NCBI GenBank assembly: GCA_022732315.1
Contig: JAIJUV010000014.1
Span: forward strand, 1 to 27,942
DNA: 27,942 nt
Origin: Prevotella sp.
Lineage (GTDB): Bacteria; Bacteroidota; Bacteroidia; Bacteroidales; Bacteroidaceae
Direction of reading: 5' to 3'
Positions 1 to 5,842 of this stretch are shown in pieces; the first letter of the stretch is position 1; each line of letters opens with the position of its first letter. The notes beneath the pieces are model-generated. The model made no database searches, was not told the DNA's origin, and saw nothing but the letters and a program-made list of their open reading frames with translations. The position numbers were made by a program, and so were the translations under genes.

Positions 1-383
1 CGTACCGGAAGTTCGAACTCGAAGCCCTGGTATTCCATCTTCATATGCGGATTGATGAATGTTTTCTGACCGACCGCATTCTTCAGGACGAAATCAAGGA
101 ACCTATCCTTCGTTGCCTGTTTCTTCAGAACAGCAAGACGGTCTAGACCCCATTTCCAATCCTTCTCCGTATATTTCTCGTCATCGACCGTCATGGCGTA
201 ATGATTACACTTTTCCGGTTCGGTAACGAGAGCGTCAACGAGAGTTCCGAGATGGAAAGCCTTTCTCTTGTCCTCTTCCTTTACGAAGTTGAGCTGCGGG
301 TTCAGAGCAAATTTCAACGCAGTGAGGTCTGAATTGGAGACCTCACCACGAGAATAATAAGGGTCAAACGGTTGTTCCGCCAT
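1..383 (-). CDS. RecE/DUF3799-type phage exonuclease, N-terminal part only
   Basis: The gene starts at an ATG at 383 and runs off the left edge, so only about 127 residues are seen. The N-terminus (MAEQPFDPYYSRGEVSNSDL) and the later stretch HLGTLVDALVTEPEK match the entry signature of the PD-(D/E)XK exonuclease family related to RecE (DUF3799), which resects double-stranded DNA 5' to 3'. The catalytic residues lie beyond the edge and were not seen. The gene starts one base after the stop of the coiled-coil gene and is downstream of recT in the same leftward operon. A RecE-like nuclease with a RecT annealase makes a two-component phage recombination system. The family call rests on the N-terminal motif and context. 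Confidence 0.72.
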   Translation of the reverse strand, partial: MAEQPFDPYYSRGEVSNSDLTALKFALNPQLNFVKEEDKRKAFHLGTLVDALVTEPEKCNHYAMTVDDEKYTEKDWKWGLDRLAVLKKQATKDRFLDFVLKNAVGQKTFINPHMKMEYQGFEFELPV

Positions 384-384
384 A

Positions 385-1854
385 TTACTTAGCCGTTACC
401 TCATCCTCATATTTAATATAAGGAGAAACGATATACTCTTCTTCGCTGTTTGCGTGTTTCTCACACGCCTTACGCATGAACTCCAATCTGGAAGCAAGCT
501 TGTCTGGAGACATCTTGGAGCCTTCAATCGTCCACCACTGCTGGATGATGTCGAGCCAGGCATTCTTTCCGGTAACAACAAGACGTTTTGTTACCTTGAT
601 TTTCTGCTTGCCGGTTTCTCCAACGGAAGTCTGGGCAAAGAGCGACTGAGCCTGTGCGGTAGCGTGCTGGGCTGCATTCTCTGCATCACGCTTCTCCTGC
701 TCAGCCGCAAGCTTTCTCTGCTGCTCTTCCTTAGCAGCCTCATCAGCTTTGCGGATGGCCTCTTCCTTAGCCTTGCGTTCGGCCTCAGCGGCGGCAGCTT
801 CCGCCTCTTTGCGCTTACGCTCTTCCTCGGCAGCCTTCAGCTCAGCCTCCTTGGCCTTGCGTTCAGCCTCAGCAGCTTTCAGCTCAGCCTCCTTGCGCTT
901 ACGCTCTTCCTCATCCTTGACACGCTGAATCTCCTCCTGCTTCTTGCGTTCTTCCTCGGCAGCCTTTCGGGCTTCTTCTTCCTTGCGTTTACGCTCTTCC
1001 TCAGCCTTGCGTGCTTCTTCTTCCTTGCGTTTACGCTCTTCTTCAGCCTTCTTGATTTCAAGAAGTTCAGCAATCTTAGAATCAAACTTCATAAGAAACT
1101 CATCACGCGTAGCATTTACGGTCTGCTTATAAGATGCAAGAAGAGAAGCGGAAACCTCCTTGTAGGCTCCATTCATAATCTCCTTGGCATCATTCTCATC
1201 AATTTCGGAAGAGTATGAAGGCTTGTTATTAACGAAAAGATGTCCGAGGTCAAGAACATCCGAACACTCTGTAATACGTTTCTTAACTTCATTCTTGTTA
1301 TCAAGGGTGAGAAGAGAGAACGTATTATTTAGTGAGTTGATAGCAGCAGAAGAATGCTCTGTAAGGAGATTGTTCAAGATATCAATCGTATCAGTCTTCA
1401 GCTTAATCTTGGCCTCCTTGATGCGCTCCTGGCGCAGACGTTCCTGCTCAGCCTTACGCTGCTGTTCAAGTTTGTATGCCGCATACTCGTTGCGTTTCTC
1501 CTGAATCTTATAGACAACAGAATCGGTGTTCTTGATAGAGATAAGGTTCTCCATCATAGTAAAACCCTTACGGACAATATCGAACACTTGGGTAACACCC
1601 TTACGTTTTTCCGTCATTGCTTTCTCTGTCAGTTTAGCTTTCTTGATAAACTCAGCGGCTCTCTCGTCAAGAGCATCGTTCATTCCGGAAACGCCAATAT
1701 CAAACAACAGAGACTCACCTGCATTCACGCATGCCTCATAAGATTTCCTGTTGGCTTGCACCGCATTTTCCGTATCAGATTTTAGCGTTGCAATCTGTCT
1801 TGTAATATTGTTGGCTTGTTGTTGCACCAACTGCAATTCTGTATTTTCTGCCAT
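385..1854 (-). CDS. Long charged coiled-coil phage protein between recT and the exonuclease
   Basis: This 489-residue protein starts at the ATG at 1854; an in-frame TTG three codons upstream is less likely. Residues 1 to about 265 look helical. A long segment from about 268 to 400 is almost only Glu, Lys, Arg and Ala, with repeats of the type ERKRKEEEARKAEE, and should form a continuous coiled coil resembling TolA or Jag-type helices. A small C-terminal domain of about 70 residues follows, rich in Trp (DIIQQWW) and ending DEVTAK. The coding DNA of the coiled coil repeats itself, for example around 980-1045. It sits 11 bp after recT and one base before the exonuclease gene, so a role linking or helping the recombination pair is plausible. 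Phage proteins between recT and the nuclease are sometimes DUF1351-like, but I cannot confirm this assignment. Function unknown. Confidence 0.8.
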   Translation of the reverse strand: MAENTELQLVQQQANNITRQIATLKSDTENAVQANRKSYEACVNAGESLLFDIGVSGMNDALDERAAEFIKKAKLTEKAMTEKRKGVTQVFDIVRKGFTMMENLISIKNTDSVVYKIQEKRNEYAAYKLEQQRKAEQERLRQERIKEAKIKLKTDTIDILNNLLTEHSSAAINSLNNTFSLLTLDNKNEVKKRITECSDVLDLGHLFVNNKPSYSSEIDENDAKEIMNGAYKEVSASLLASYKQTVNATRDEFLMKFDSKIAELLEIKKAEEERKRKEEEARKAEEERKRKEEEARKAAEEERKKQEEIQRVKDEEERKRKEAELKAAEAERKAKEAELKAAEEERKRKEAEAAAAEAERKAKEEAIRKADEAAKEEQQRKLAAEQEKRDAENAAQHATAQAQSLFAQTSVGETGKQKIKVTKRLVVTGKNAWLDIIQQWWTIEGSKMSPDKLASRLEFMRKACEKHANSEEEYIVSPYIKYEDEVTAK

Positions 1855-1865
1855 ATATAACAATT

Positions 1866-2750
1866 TTAAAATGGTGAATCACTGTCAACCTTTACCTTGA
1901 CGCCTTTGTCTTCCGGTGCGGTATCTCCGGCGCCAAAGGCTTCCTGAGTCGGTTTCTGCTGAGTCTGCATGTCGATATCGGCCTGCAAAAGAGCGCCCAG
2001 ACCAACCTTCAGTTTAGGATAGCCCTTGAAAGCATGCTTGCATGTCTTCGAGATAAGGAAGCCTGTGTCGATATCTCTGAAATACGTTCTACCATCGTTT
2101 CCGACATAGTTTCCGCCGTAAAGAGCGTTGGCTTTGTTGTCTTTACCTCCGAACTTCTCCGAATACGTACGGAGACGGTCGATACCTTCGCGGTCAAGAA
2201 CGAAGTAATCGTAGGCATTGTTCGGAAGAATAATCTTCACGTAACAAGCAACGATGTATGAATTTTCAGGTCGAGGATAAGTCTTTGCGTAATCAACGTA
2301 CTTATGACCGTCTCGTTCACCGAAACGAAAATCGTCACAATTGTAAACTACGACAGGATTGTCACAACGAACAATCTGACCGGCTCGCTGGCGAAGAAGG
2401 ATTTCTCCATATCCTGTATAGGTGATCTTGGCCGTATAATTCGTTTGTCGGGTATTCTTGTCGTAGTTGCTGTAGCCCATTAGGTAGCAGAGTGTCGTAG
2501 TTCCCTTTTCGAGAGACAAGCCGTTAATTGCCAAGTTCATGAAGGCATCGTGAATATTCAATGACGGAGCCTTTTCAAGGTAACCCTTGAATGAGCCATT
2601 GAGAAGTTCTTCGTTGAAGAATGCCTTCTGCTCTTCAAAGAATACTTCTCCACCCTCTCCGAACTTCTGATTGTACACCTCGATGAATCTGTCTCTTGCC
2701 AAATCGCAAATCTGATTATGAGGCGTTTTGTTTAACTGCTCTATATCCAT
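1866..2750 (-). CDS. recT: RecT-family single-strand annealing protein
   Basis: This 294-residue protein carries the typical RecT core: the helical segment SLNIHDAFMNLAINGLSLEK, then a GY-rich beta region (TYTGYGEILLRQRAGQ) and a later FLISKTCKHAFKGYPKL stretch. RecT proteins bind single-stranded DNA made by the partner exonuclease and anneal it to complementary DNA; they act in phage replication and recombination. Its usual partner, an exonuclease, lies two genes downstream (1-383). The C-terminal 50 residues are low in structure and end in VDSDSPF. An acidic stretch with a terminal Pro-Phe is the hallmark of the SSB C-terminal tip, which is unusual for RecT (see finding). The start ATG at 2750 lies 17 bp after the previous gene and has no Shine-Dalgarno sequence. 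Confidence 0.9.
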   Translation of the reverse strand: MDIEQLNKTPHNQICDLARDRFIEVYNQKFGEGGEVFFEEQKAFFNEELLNGSFKGYLEKAPSLNIHDAFMNLAINGLSLEKGTTTLCYLMGYSNYDKNTRQTNYTAKITYTGYGEILLRQRAGQIVRCDNPVVVYNCDDFRFGERDGHKYVDYAKTYPRPENSYIVACYVKIILPNNAYDYFVLDREGIDRLRTYSEKFGGKDNKANALYGGNYVGNDGRTYFRDIDTGFLISKTCKHAFKGYPKLKVGLGALLQADIDMQTQQKPTQEAFGAGDTAPEDKGVKVKVDSDSPF

Positions 2751-2767
2751 TTGTATAGAATTAAAAA

Positions 2768-3031
2768 TTAATGTACTCTGTTAATGTAACTAAAGTAAGT
2801 TTCCACGTTAATCTTTTCACCTTTAGAGTTAACTCTTTCGTAACAACGTGGAATCTTACCGAGCTTTCTTCCCTCGCCTTCCATATAGTCGAGATAGATA
2901 GCTCTAGCCGCCAGGGCTCTAGCGTGATTTGTGTCGAGGTCCATCAGACAGGCGTGAACCTCTCTCAGATGAACCACGGCAGCAGCTTCGCCAGGCGGCA
3001 TAGATGCGATGATTTCGTTAATTCTACTCAT
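2768..3031 (-). CDS. Hypothetical phage protein, 87 aa
   Basis: The reading frame is open from 3079, but the ATG at 3031 is preferred: it overlaps the stop of the upstream DUF4494 gene by 8 bp (ATGAGTAG), as expected for translational coupling. The protein begins MSRINEIIASMPPGEAAAVV. It is helical in its first half (Ala/Glu/Leu rich, RALAARAIYLDYMEGEG) and has a basic, Tyr-containing C-terminus. I see no recognised motif or membrane segment. It lies between DUF4494 and recT in the leftward operon, so a role in phage DNA metabolism is possible but not shown. Confidence 0.7.
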   Translation of the reverse strand: MSRINEIIASMPPGEAAAVVHLREVHACLMDLDTNHARALAARAIYLDYMEGEGRKLGKIPRCYERVNSKGEKINVETYFSYINRVH

Positions 3032-3503
3032 TCTGATTCTCTTTGTTTTCCGGAGAGGAAGCATGATGTTCGAATACATCGAAGACCTTAGTTTCGTTAA
3101 GACCTACGATGTCGTAATCCAACATTGATTTTCCCATCACCTCATCAACGTATCGAAGAGCACGAGCCAACGACTTAGCCTGAACCAAGTAAGTTACGTT
3201 AGAACGCTTCTCCTTATTACTCTTCTCGTCAATAGTGATAAACTGGAGTTTTGCCTTGTACCACTTATCATCATCATCCAAGTCAGAGAAGAAAATCTCA
3301 CCATAGTTGGTTTTCTTTGCGCTTGTAACGGCAGAATCGCCACTAATATAGCAACTCATTTCATCAATTACAGATGTTTCTGCCTCGGTGCAAGAATATG
3401 CATCAACAACATAAAGTTCATTGACTACTTTCTCCGAGCCATCCTCCATACATTTCTGATACTTAATCTTGGTTTCAAACCAAGATGCTGAACGACTTCT
3501 CAT
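3024..3503 (-). CDS. DUF4494 domain protein
   Basis: This 159-residue protein fits the DUF4494 family, widespread in Bacteroidota genomes, phages and integrated elements. Recognisable parts are the opening ASWFETKIKYQKCMEDGSEK, the VVDAYSCTEAE segment, the NYGEIFFSD strand, the WYKAKLQFITIDEKS strand and the KRSNVTYLVQA block, in the family order. It covers the whole domain with a short acidic tail (ENKENQNE). The molecular role of the family is unknown. Its ATG at 3503 overlaps the preceding stop as TAATG, and an AGGAGG sequence lies 7 bases upstream of the ATG, so translation is coupled and perhaps Shine-Dalgarno assisted. The downstream 87-aa gene overlaps its end by 8 bp. Confidence 0.88.
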   Translation of the reverse strand: MRSRSASWFETKIKYQKCMEDGSEKVVNELYVVDAYSCTEAETSVIDEMSCYISGDSAVTSAKKTNYGEIFFSDLDDDDKWYKAKLQFITIDEKSNKEKRSNVTYLVQAKSLARALRYVDEVMGKSMLDYDIVGLNETKVFDVFEHHASSPENKENQNE

Positions 3504-3889
3504 TACTCGCCCTCCTCTATTATTTTCAACAACATACGGAGACCTTCAACGCCGGGCATTTCTCCGCTTTTTACTTTCTCCTTGAGTTCATCGAGCTTCT
3601 TGATCTTGTCGAGATAAGCGTTCTTCTGCGCTTTGAGTCGCTTTGTGATACCCAGCTCCGGGTTGTCACTGAGGATGATATCCAATGCGACGTTGGCGAA
3701 GAGTTCAGTATTCTTCTCCTTCTTGCGTTCATCATCAAACTCGTCTACATCACGAGTAAACTGATTAGTTCCATCGATAACTCTCTTAAGCTCAATGTAA
3801 TCAGAAGGCTTCGTCGAGATGCCGAATGCACTGTCAACAAGAGCCTGCTTGTCAATTACTACACTGACGATAATTTTGTCTTTGTCCAT
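3503..3889 (-). CDS. Hypothetical phage protein, 128 aa
   Basis: The protein starts MDKDKIIVSVVIDKQALVDS, a beta-strand then helix pattern, followed by a charged middle (DEFDDERKKEKN) and a long helical C-terminal half with a probable coiled coil (LKAQKNAYLDKIKKLDELKEKV). I do not recognise the family. Its stop overlaps the next start codon (TAATG), so it is translationally coupled to the DUF4494 gene and is likely made in similar amounts. No signal peptide or membrane segment is seen. It probably acts in the cytoplasm during early infection, as its neighbours do. Confidence 0.75.
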   Translation of the reverse strand: MDKDKIIVSVVIDKQALVDSAFGISTKPSDYIELKRVIDGTNQFTRDVDEFDDERKKEKNTELFANVALDIILSDNPELGITKRLKAQKNAYLDKIKKLDELKEKVKSGEMPGVEGLRMLLKIIEEGE

Positions 3890-3914
3890 AATTTAAAATA
3901 TTTAGAATAAACTA

Positions 3915-4010
3915 CTAGTCTTCCTTATCCAACCCTAGTGCATGTGCAACCATTCCTACGACGGCGAACATCAGCACTGTGAATATCAGGCATTTTACTA
4001 ATACTATCAT
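3915..4010 (-). CDS. 31-aa single-span membrane peptide of the phage
   Basis: A short frame at 4010-3915 encodes MIVLVKCLIFTVLMFAVVGM followed by VAHALGLDKED. About 20 residues form one hydrophobic helix, with a short polar C-terminus carrying two acidic residues and one Lys. The sequence AAGGAG lies 8 bases upstream of the ATG, a strong Shine-Dalgarno match that supports translation. The peptide stands alone in the 234-bp interval between the 128-aa gene and the DUF1064 gene, just after a strong intercistronic hairpin (4034-4080). Such peptides in phages can affect the host membrane or exclude other phages, but there is no direct evidence of function here. Confidence 0.55.
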   Translation of the reverse strand: MIVLVKCLIFTVLMFAVVGMVAHALGLDKED

Positions 4011-4033
4011 AATTAAGTCTCCTTAAAGTCTAA

Positions 4034-4080
4034 TGGCAAGATGGCGGAAGAGATTCTAATCTCCACCGCCATCACTGCCA
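4034..4080 (-). other. Strong intercistronic hairpin between DUF1064 gene and membrane peptide
   Basis: TGGCA at 4034-4038 pairs with TGCCA at 4076-4080, GATGGCGG at 4040-4047 pairs perfectly with CCGCCATC at 4066-4073, and GAGATT at 4050-4055 can pair with AATCTC at 4058-4063. The minus-strand transcript would fold into a long hairpin ending about 24 bases before the peptide start codon. There is no T run after it, so it is a poor rho-independent terminator; an RNA processing or translation-control element is more likely. The rest of 4011-4123 shows nothing else. Confidence 0.55.
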
Positions 4081-4123
4081 AAAGCAACAAAAATAAACTA
4101 TATAACAATAAAACACTTATACC

Positions 4124-4591
4124 TTATTTTATAATGGTGCAGTCAGACGGTGGATAATCAACAATCTTCCACTCATTCTTCTTTATCTTGATAGCCTTGC
4201 GGAATATCACGACAGACTCGCCGTTGTGACGTTTCCTGTTGTGAGCGATAAGCCTTGCCACAACAGCCTTTGTAGTTATCGAGAACTCTCTGAGCTTAGA
4301 GGTGTAGAGGCTCTTGACATCGCATATCACAACCTTGTCTCCTTCCCTGTAAACGAAGTCGGCAGTATAGTTATGCCCGTAAAGCAGTGACCTTCTCTCA
4401 TACTTGACCTTAGTCTTGAGCTGCTTTGGTTTCAGCATCCATACCGGGTTGATGGCCGTGATGGTTACCTGTCTGTGTATGCAGCTTATGCCAGGATCAT
4501 CGAGGATGGTCTGCATGTACAAGTACTCTTCTCTGGAATCGTATTCGTTCCCATCGGGAGCGTAATACTTCTTCGACCCTACTCGTCCCAT
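4124..4591 (-). CDS. DUF1064 family PD-(D/E)XK nuclease-like protein
   Basis: The preferred start is the ATG at 4591 (MGRVGSKKYYAPDGNEYDSR, 155 residues): AGGAGG lies 10 bases upstream and the start overlaps the upstream gene's end by 13 bp. A frame open to 4660 would add 23 residues. The opening tyrosine-rich segment with YDSREEYLYM, then IHRQVTITAI, then YTADFVYREGDKVVICDVKS match the DUF1064 family, whose fold is that of PD-(D/E)XK nucleases. Visible candidate catalytic residues are Glu in SREE, Asp in TADF, and Asp and Lys in CDVKS. Such phage proteins are thought to be endonucleases, possibly junction-resolving, but the substrate is not known. The C-terminal part is basic (KIKKNEWK), which suits DNA binding. 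Confidence 0.8.
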   Translation of the reverse strand: MGRVGSKKYYAPDGNEYDSREEYLYMQTILDDPGISCIHRQVTITAINPVWMLKPKQLKTKVKYERRSLLYGHNYTADFVYREGDKVVICDVKSLYTSKLREFSITTKAVVARLIAHNRKRHNGESVVIFRKAIKIKKNEWKIVDYPPSDCTIIK

Positions 4592-4845
4592 GCGGCTCCA
4601 GCCTCCTTTCCGGGATTCTTCAGAAGCTTCTGGAACGCCTCGGTTCCAAACCTCTGCCATTTACCACTGTTGAACTGCACAAGGTATTCTCCCTTGTATA
4701 GTTCAGGTTTCCCGTCCGTGTAGCCAGGAAGCAGCTTGACAACGATATTGCCATCATGCCACTGCTCGACACGTTCGACGCATTCCTGCTTAAGGAGTTC
4801 GTTAACCGTCTCCTTACGTACTCTTATAGTCTTTTTTACTTTCAT
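4579..4845 (-). CDS. Hypothetical phage protein, 88 aa, with structured leader
   Basis: The protein starts MKVKKTIRVRKETVNELLKQ and is basic at the N-terminus, with alternating strands (NIVVKLLPG, GEYLVQFNSGKWQRF) and a helical end. I do not recognise the family. The start at 4845 is supported by GGAGAGG 10 bases upstream. This same GGAGAGG is one arm of a predicted pseudoknot (4846-4904), so translation may be regulated. Its end overlaps the DUF1064 gene by 13 bp, so the two are likely made together. It follows the tRNA array in the leftward transcript. Confidence 0.7.
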   Translation of the reverse strand: MKVKKTIRVRKETVNELLKQECVERVEQWHDGNIVVKLLPGYTDGKPELYKGEYLVQFNSGKWQRFGTEAFQKLLKNPGKEAGAAWDE

Positions 4846-4904
4846 CTACAGAAAACCTCTCCGGTTAGCCCACCACGCAAGGCAGGAGAGGTGATATGCG
4901 TGGT
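4846..4904 (-). promoter_or_regulatory. Candidate H-type pseudoknot leader covering the SD-like sequence
   Basis: On the minus strand the order is ACCACGC (4904-4898), six bases, CCTCTCC (4891-4885), six bases, GCGTGGT (4878-4872), nine bases, GGAGAGG (4862-4856), ten bases, ATG (4845). The first and third elements are perfect 7-bp complements, as are the second and fourth. This interleaved order gives an H-type pseudoknot. GGAGAGG is the only Shine-Dalgarno-like sequence for the 88-aa gene and would be hidden in it. No known riboswitch class was recognised. Seen: the complementarity. Inferred: the fold and control of translation. Confidence 0.5.
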
Positions 4905-4950
4905 AACGATATGATGAATACATTAACTAACACAGCCTACGTCAAGAATC

Positions 4951-4981
4951 GGGAGGAGGATGACTTAACAACCTCGCTCCC
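4951..4981. other. G/C-rich hairpin after the tRNA array
   Basis: GGGAGGAGG at 4951-4959 pairs with CCTCGCTCCC at 4972-4981 with one bulged base and a 12-base loop. It lies between tRNA-Thr and the pseudoknot leader on the leftward transcript. No T run follows on the minus strand, so it may serve as a processing stop for the tRNA precursor rather than as a terminator. Confidence 0.45.
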
Positions 4982-5028
4982 TTCTTCCAACTAATAAAAA
5001 ATTTAAAAAACGTTTGGCAAACACATTG

Positions 5029-5102
5029 AGCTACATGCAGGATTCGAACCTGCGACCCCTTGGGTACAAATCAAGTGCTCTGACCAACTGAGCTAATGTA
5101 GC
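5029..5102 (-). tRNA. tRNA-Thr (anticodon TGT)
   Basis: Minus strand, 5' end at 5102. The acceptor stem GCTACAT pairs with ATGTAGC, the D-arm is GCTC/GAGC with a GG-containing loop, and the T-arm is GCAGG/CCTGC with loop TTCGAAT. The anticodon loop is TTTGTAC, giving anticodon TGT, which reads ACA. The last pair of the anticodon stem is an A-C mismatch (31-39). The discriminator base would be T and CCA is not encoded. Apart from the mismatch it is canonical and is probably functional. It is the last tRNA of the array in transcription order. Confidence 0.88.
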
Positions 5103-5232
5103 GAATACCTCCTACTTTCACAAGCAAGAGGAAAATCTAAGAATGTTTTCATCTAATCATCATAATGGAATACACTCTGAACGCTTTCAGAGGAACAATG
5201 ATAAAATAAATACAAAAATTTACCTACTTGTG

Positions 5233-5304
5233 AAGCCCAGGGAAGATTCAAACTTCCAACCTCGCGGTTCGTTCCACGGCTCTATTCAGTTGAGCTACTG
5301 GGCT
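5233..5304 (-). tRNA. Degenerate tRNA-like gene, possibly derived from tRNA-Arg(ACG)
   Basis: Acceptor AGCCCAG/CTGGGCT, D-stem GCTC/GAGC and T-arm GGAAG/CTTCC with loop TTTGAAT are intact. The anticodon stem CGTGG/CCGCG closes a loop of only six bases, AACGAA, with no T at position 33, and the base normally at position 26 is missing. The D-loop has GA instead of the conserved GG. If the loop descends from a seven-base loop, the anticodon is most easily read as ACG (Arg). It is likely a decaying tRNA or a tRNA mimic rather than an elongator. Confidence 0.6.
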
Positions 5305-5353
5305 TACCATTTCAACCAATTAAATTTCACGAAAAACGAAAAGAAGCTTATAG

Positions 5354-5426
5354 GGGTGGAGGATGGACTCGCACCATCGACCTCCTGCATTTATAACAGG
5401 CGCTCTAGCTACTGAGCTACTCCACT
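5354..5426 (-). tRNA. Degenerate tRNA-like gene, anticodon uncertain (TAA or TAT)
   Basis: The cloverleaf is complete in outline: acceptor AGTGGAG/CTCCACC with an A-C mismatch at the first pair, D-stem GCTC/GAGC, anticodon stem CCTGT/GCAGG, T-stem GATGG/CCATC. However, the anticodon loop is TATAAAT, with A at position 33 instead of T; taken at face value the anticodon is TAA (Leu). The T-loop is TGCGAGT, lacking the conserved T at position 55, and the D-loop lacks the GG pair. An origin from tRNA-Ile(TAT) by a small shift is another reading. Function is doubtful. Confidence 0.55.
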
Positions 5427-5545
5427 TGATTTAGAACGAATATAATCTATTACACGAAAGCTCCTTTAAAAGCAGCCTACCCTCACGGGCGGACTGCCTA
5501 CATGTATCAATCTTTTTCACCTATTTTAATTAAAGAAAACTGTAG

Positions 5546-5618
5546 ATGCAGGTGCAGAACTCGAATCTGCGACCTTTGGCTCATGAGGCCAACGAGCTAC
5601 CAACTGCTCCAACCTGCG
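5546..5618 (-). tRNA. Initiator-like tRNA-Met (anticodon CAT)
   Basis: Acceptor CGCAGGT/ACCTGCA has a C1-A72 mismatch, the classic bacterial initiator mark. The D-arm GAGC/GCTC carries an A11-T24 pair, also initiator-type, with loop AGTTGGTA. The anticodon loop CTCATGA gives CAT. The anticodon stem TTGGC/GCCAA has three G-C pairs next to the loop, though the last is C31-G39 instead of G-C. The T-arm GCAGA/TCTGC has a standard loop, TTCGAGT. All conserved loop bases are present, so it should be functional. CCA is not encoded. Confidence 0.85.
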
Positions 5619-5714
5619 ATATGGCAACCTATTCTCACGAACCGGCTGCAAAGAAAACAATTCAATAAAGTCATTTATACCAAAATAAATGAAACGAAAC
5701 AAGTTAATCATTTG

Positions 5715-5803
5715 GAGGTAATGGAGGACTCGAACCTCCATCTCACGACGATAAGAACGGTATCATCTAGTTGTCGCTGTGCTTCCGATTACACCAATCA
5801 CCT
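5715..5803 (-). tRNA. tRNA-like gene with a 23-base anticodon loop
   Basis: Acceptor AGGTGAT/ATTACCT, D-arm GTGT/GCAC with GG in the loop, and T-arm GGAGG/CCTCC with loop TTCGAGT are canonical; the D-arm resembles Gln/Glu-type tRNAs. The anticodon stem GCGAC/GTCGT encloses 23 bases (5752-5774) instead of seven, a net gain of 16. Inside this loop GATA and TATC can pair around CCGTTCT, extending the arm with a 5-base bulge. No anticodon can be assigned. This is too short for a group I intron, and the spacing is not that of a long variable arm. Confidence 0.55.
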
Positions 5804-5842
5804 CTTTTATCTGAATTAGCAAGAACCTCAAGTCTATGTATT

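Noticed and set aside
454..1218. Long plus-strand open frame opposite the coiled-coil gene
   Set aside because: It is the complement of the Glu/Lys-rich coding repeat, which gives Leu/Ser-rich antisense frames; no start signal or neighbour supports it.
5143..5415. Plus-strand frame of 90 codons across two tRNA-like genes
   Set aside because: It overlaps tRNA structures on the other strand and codes no recognisable protein.
5715..5803. Long-loop tRNA considered as a tRNA with a long variable arm (Leu or Ser)
   Set aside because: The extra bases lie inside the anticodon stem GCGAC/GTCGT, and a normal 5-base variable region remains between it and the T-arm.
5502..5819. Plus-strand frame of 105 codons across two tRNA genes
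   Set aside because: It is explained by the tRNA sequences; no promoter or homologous motif.
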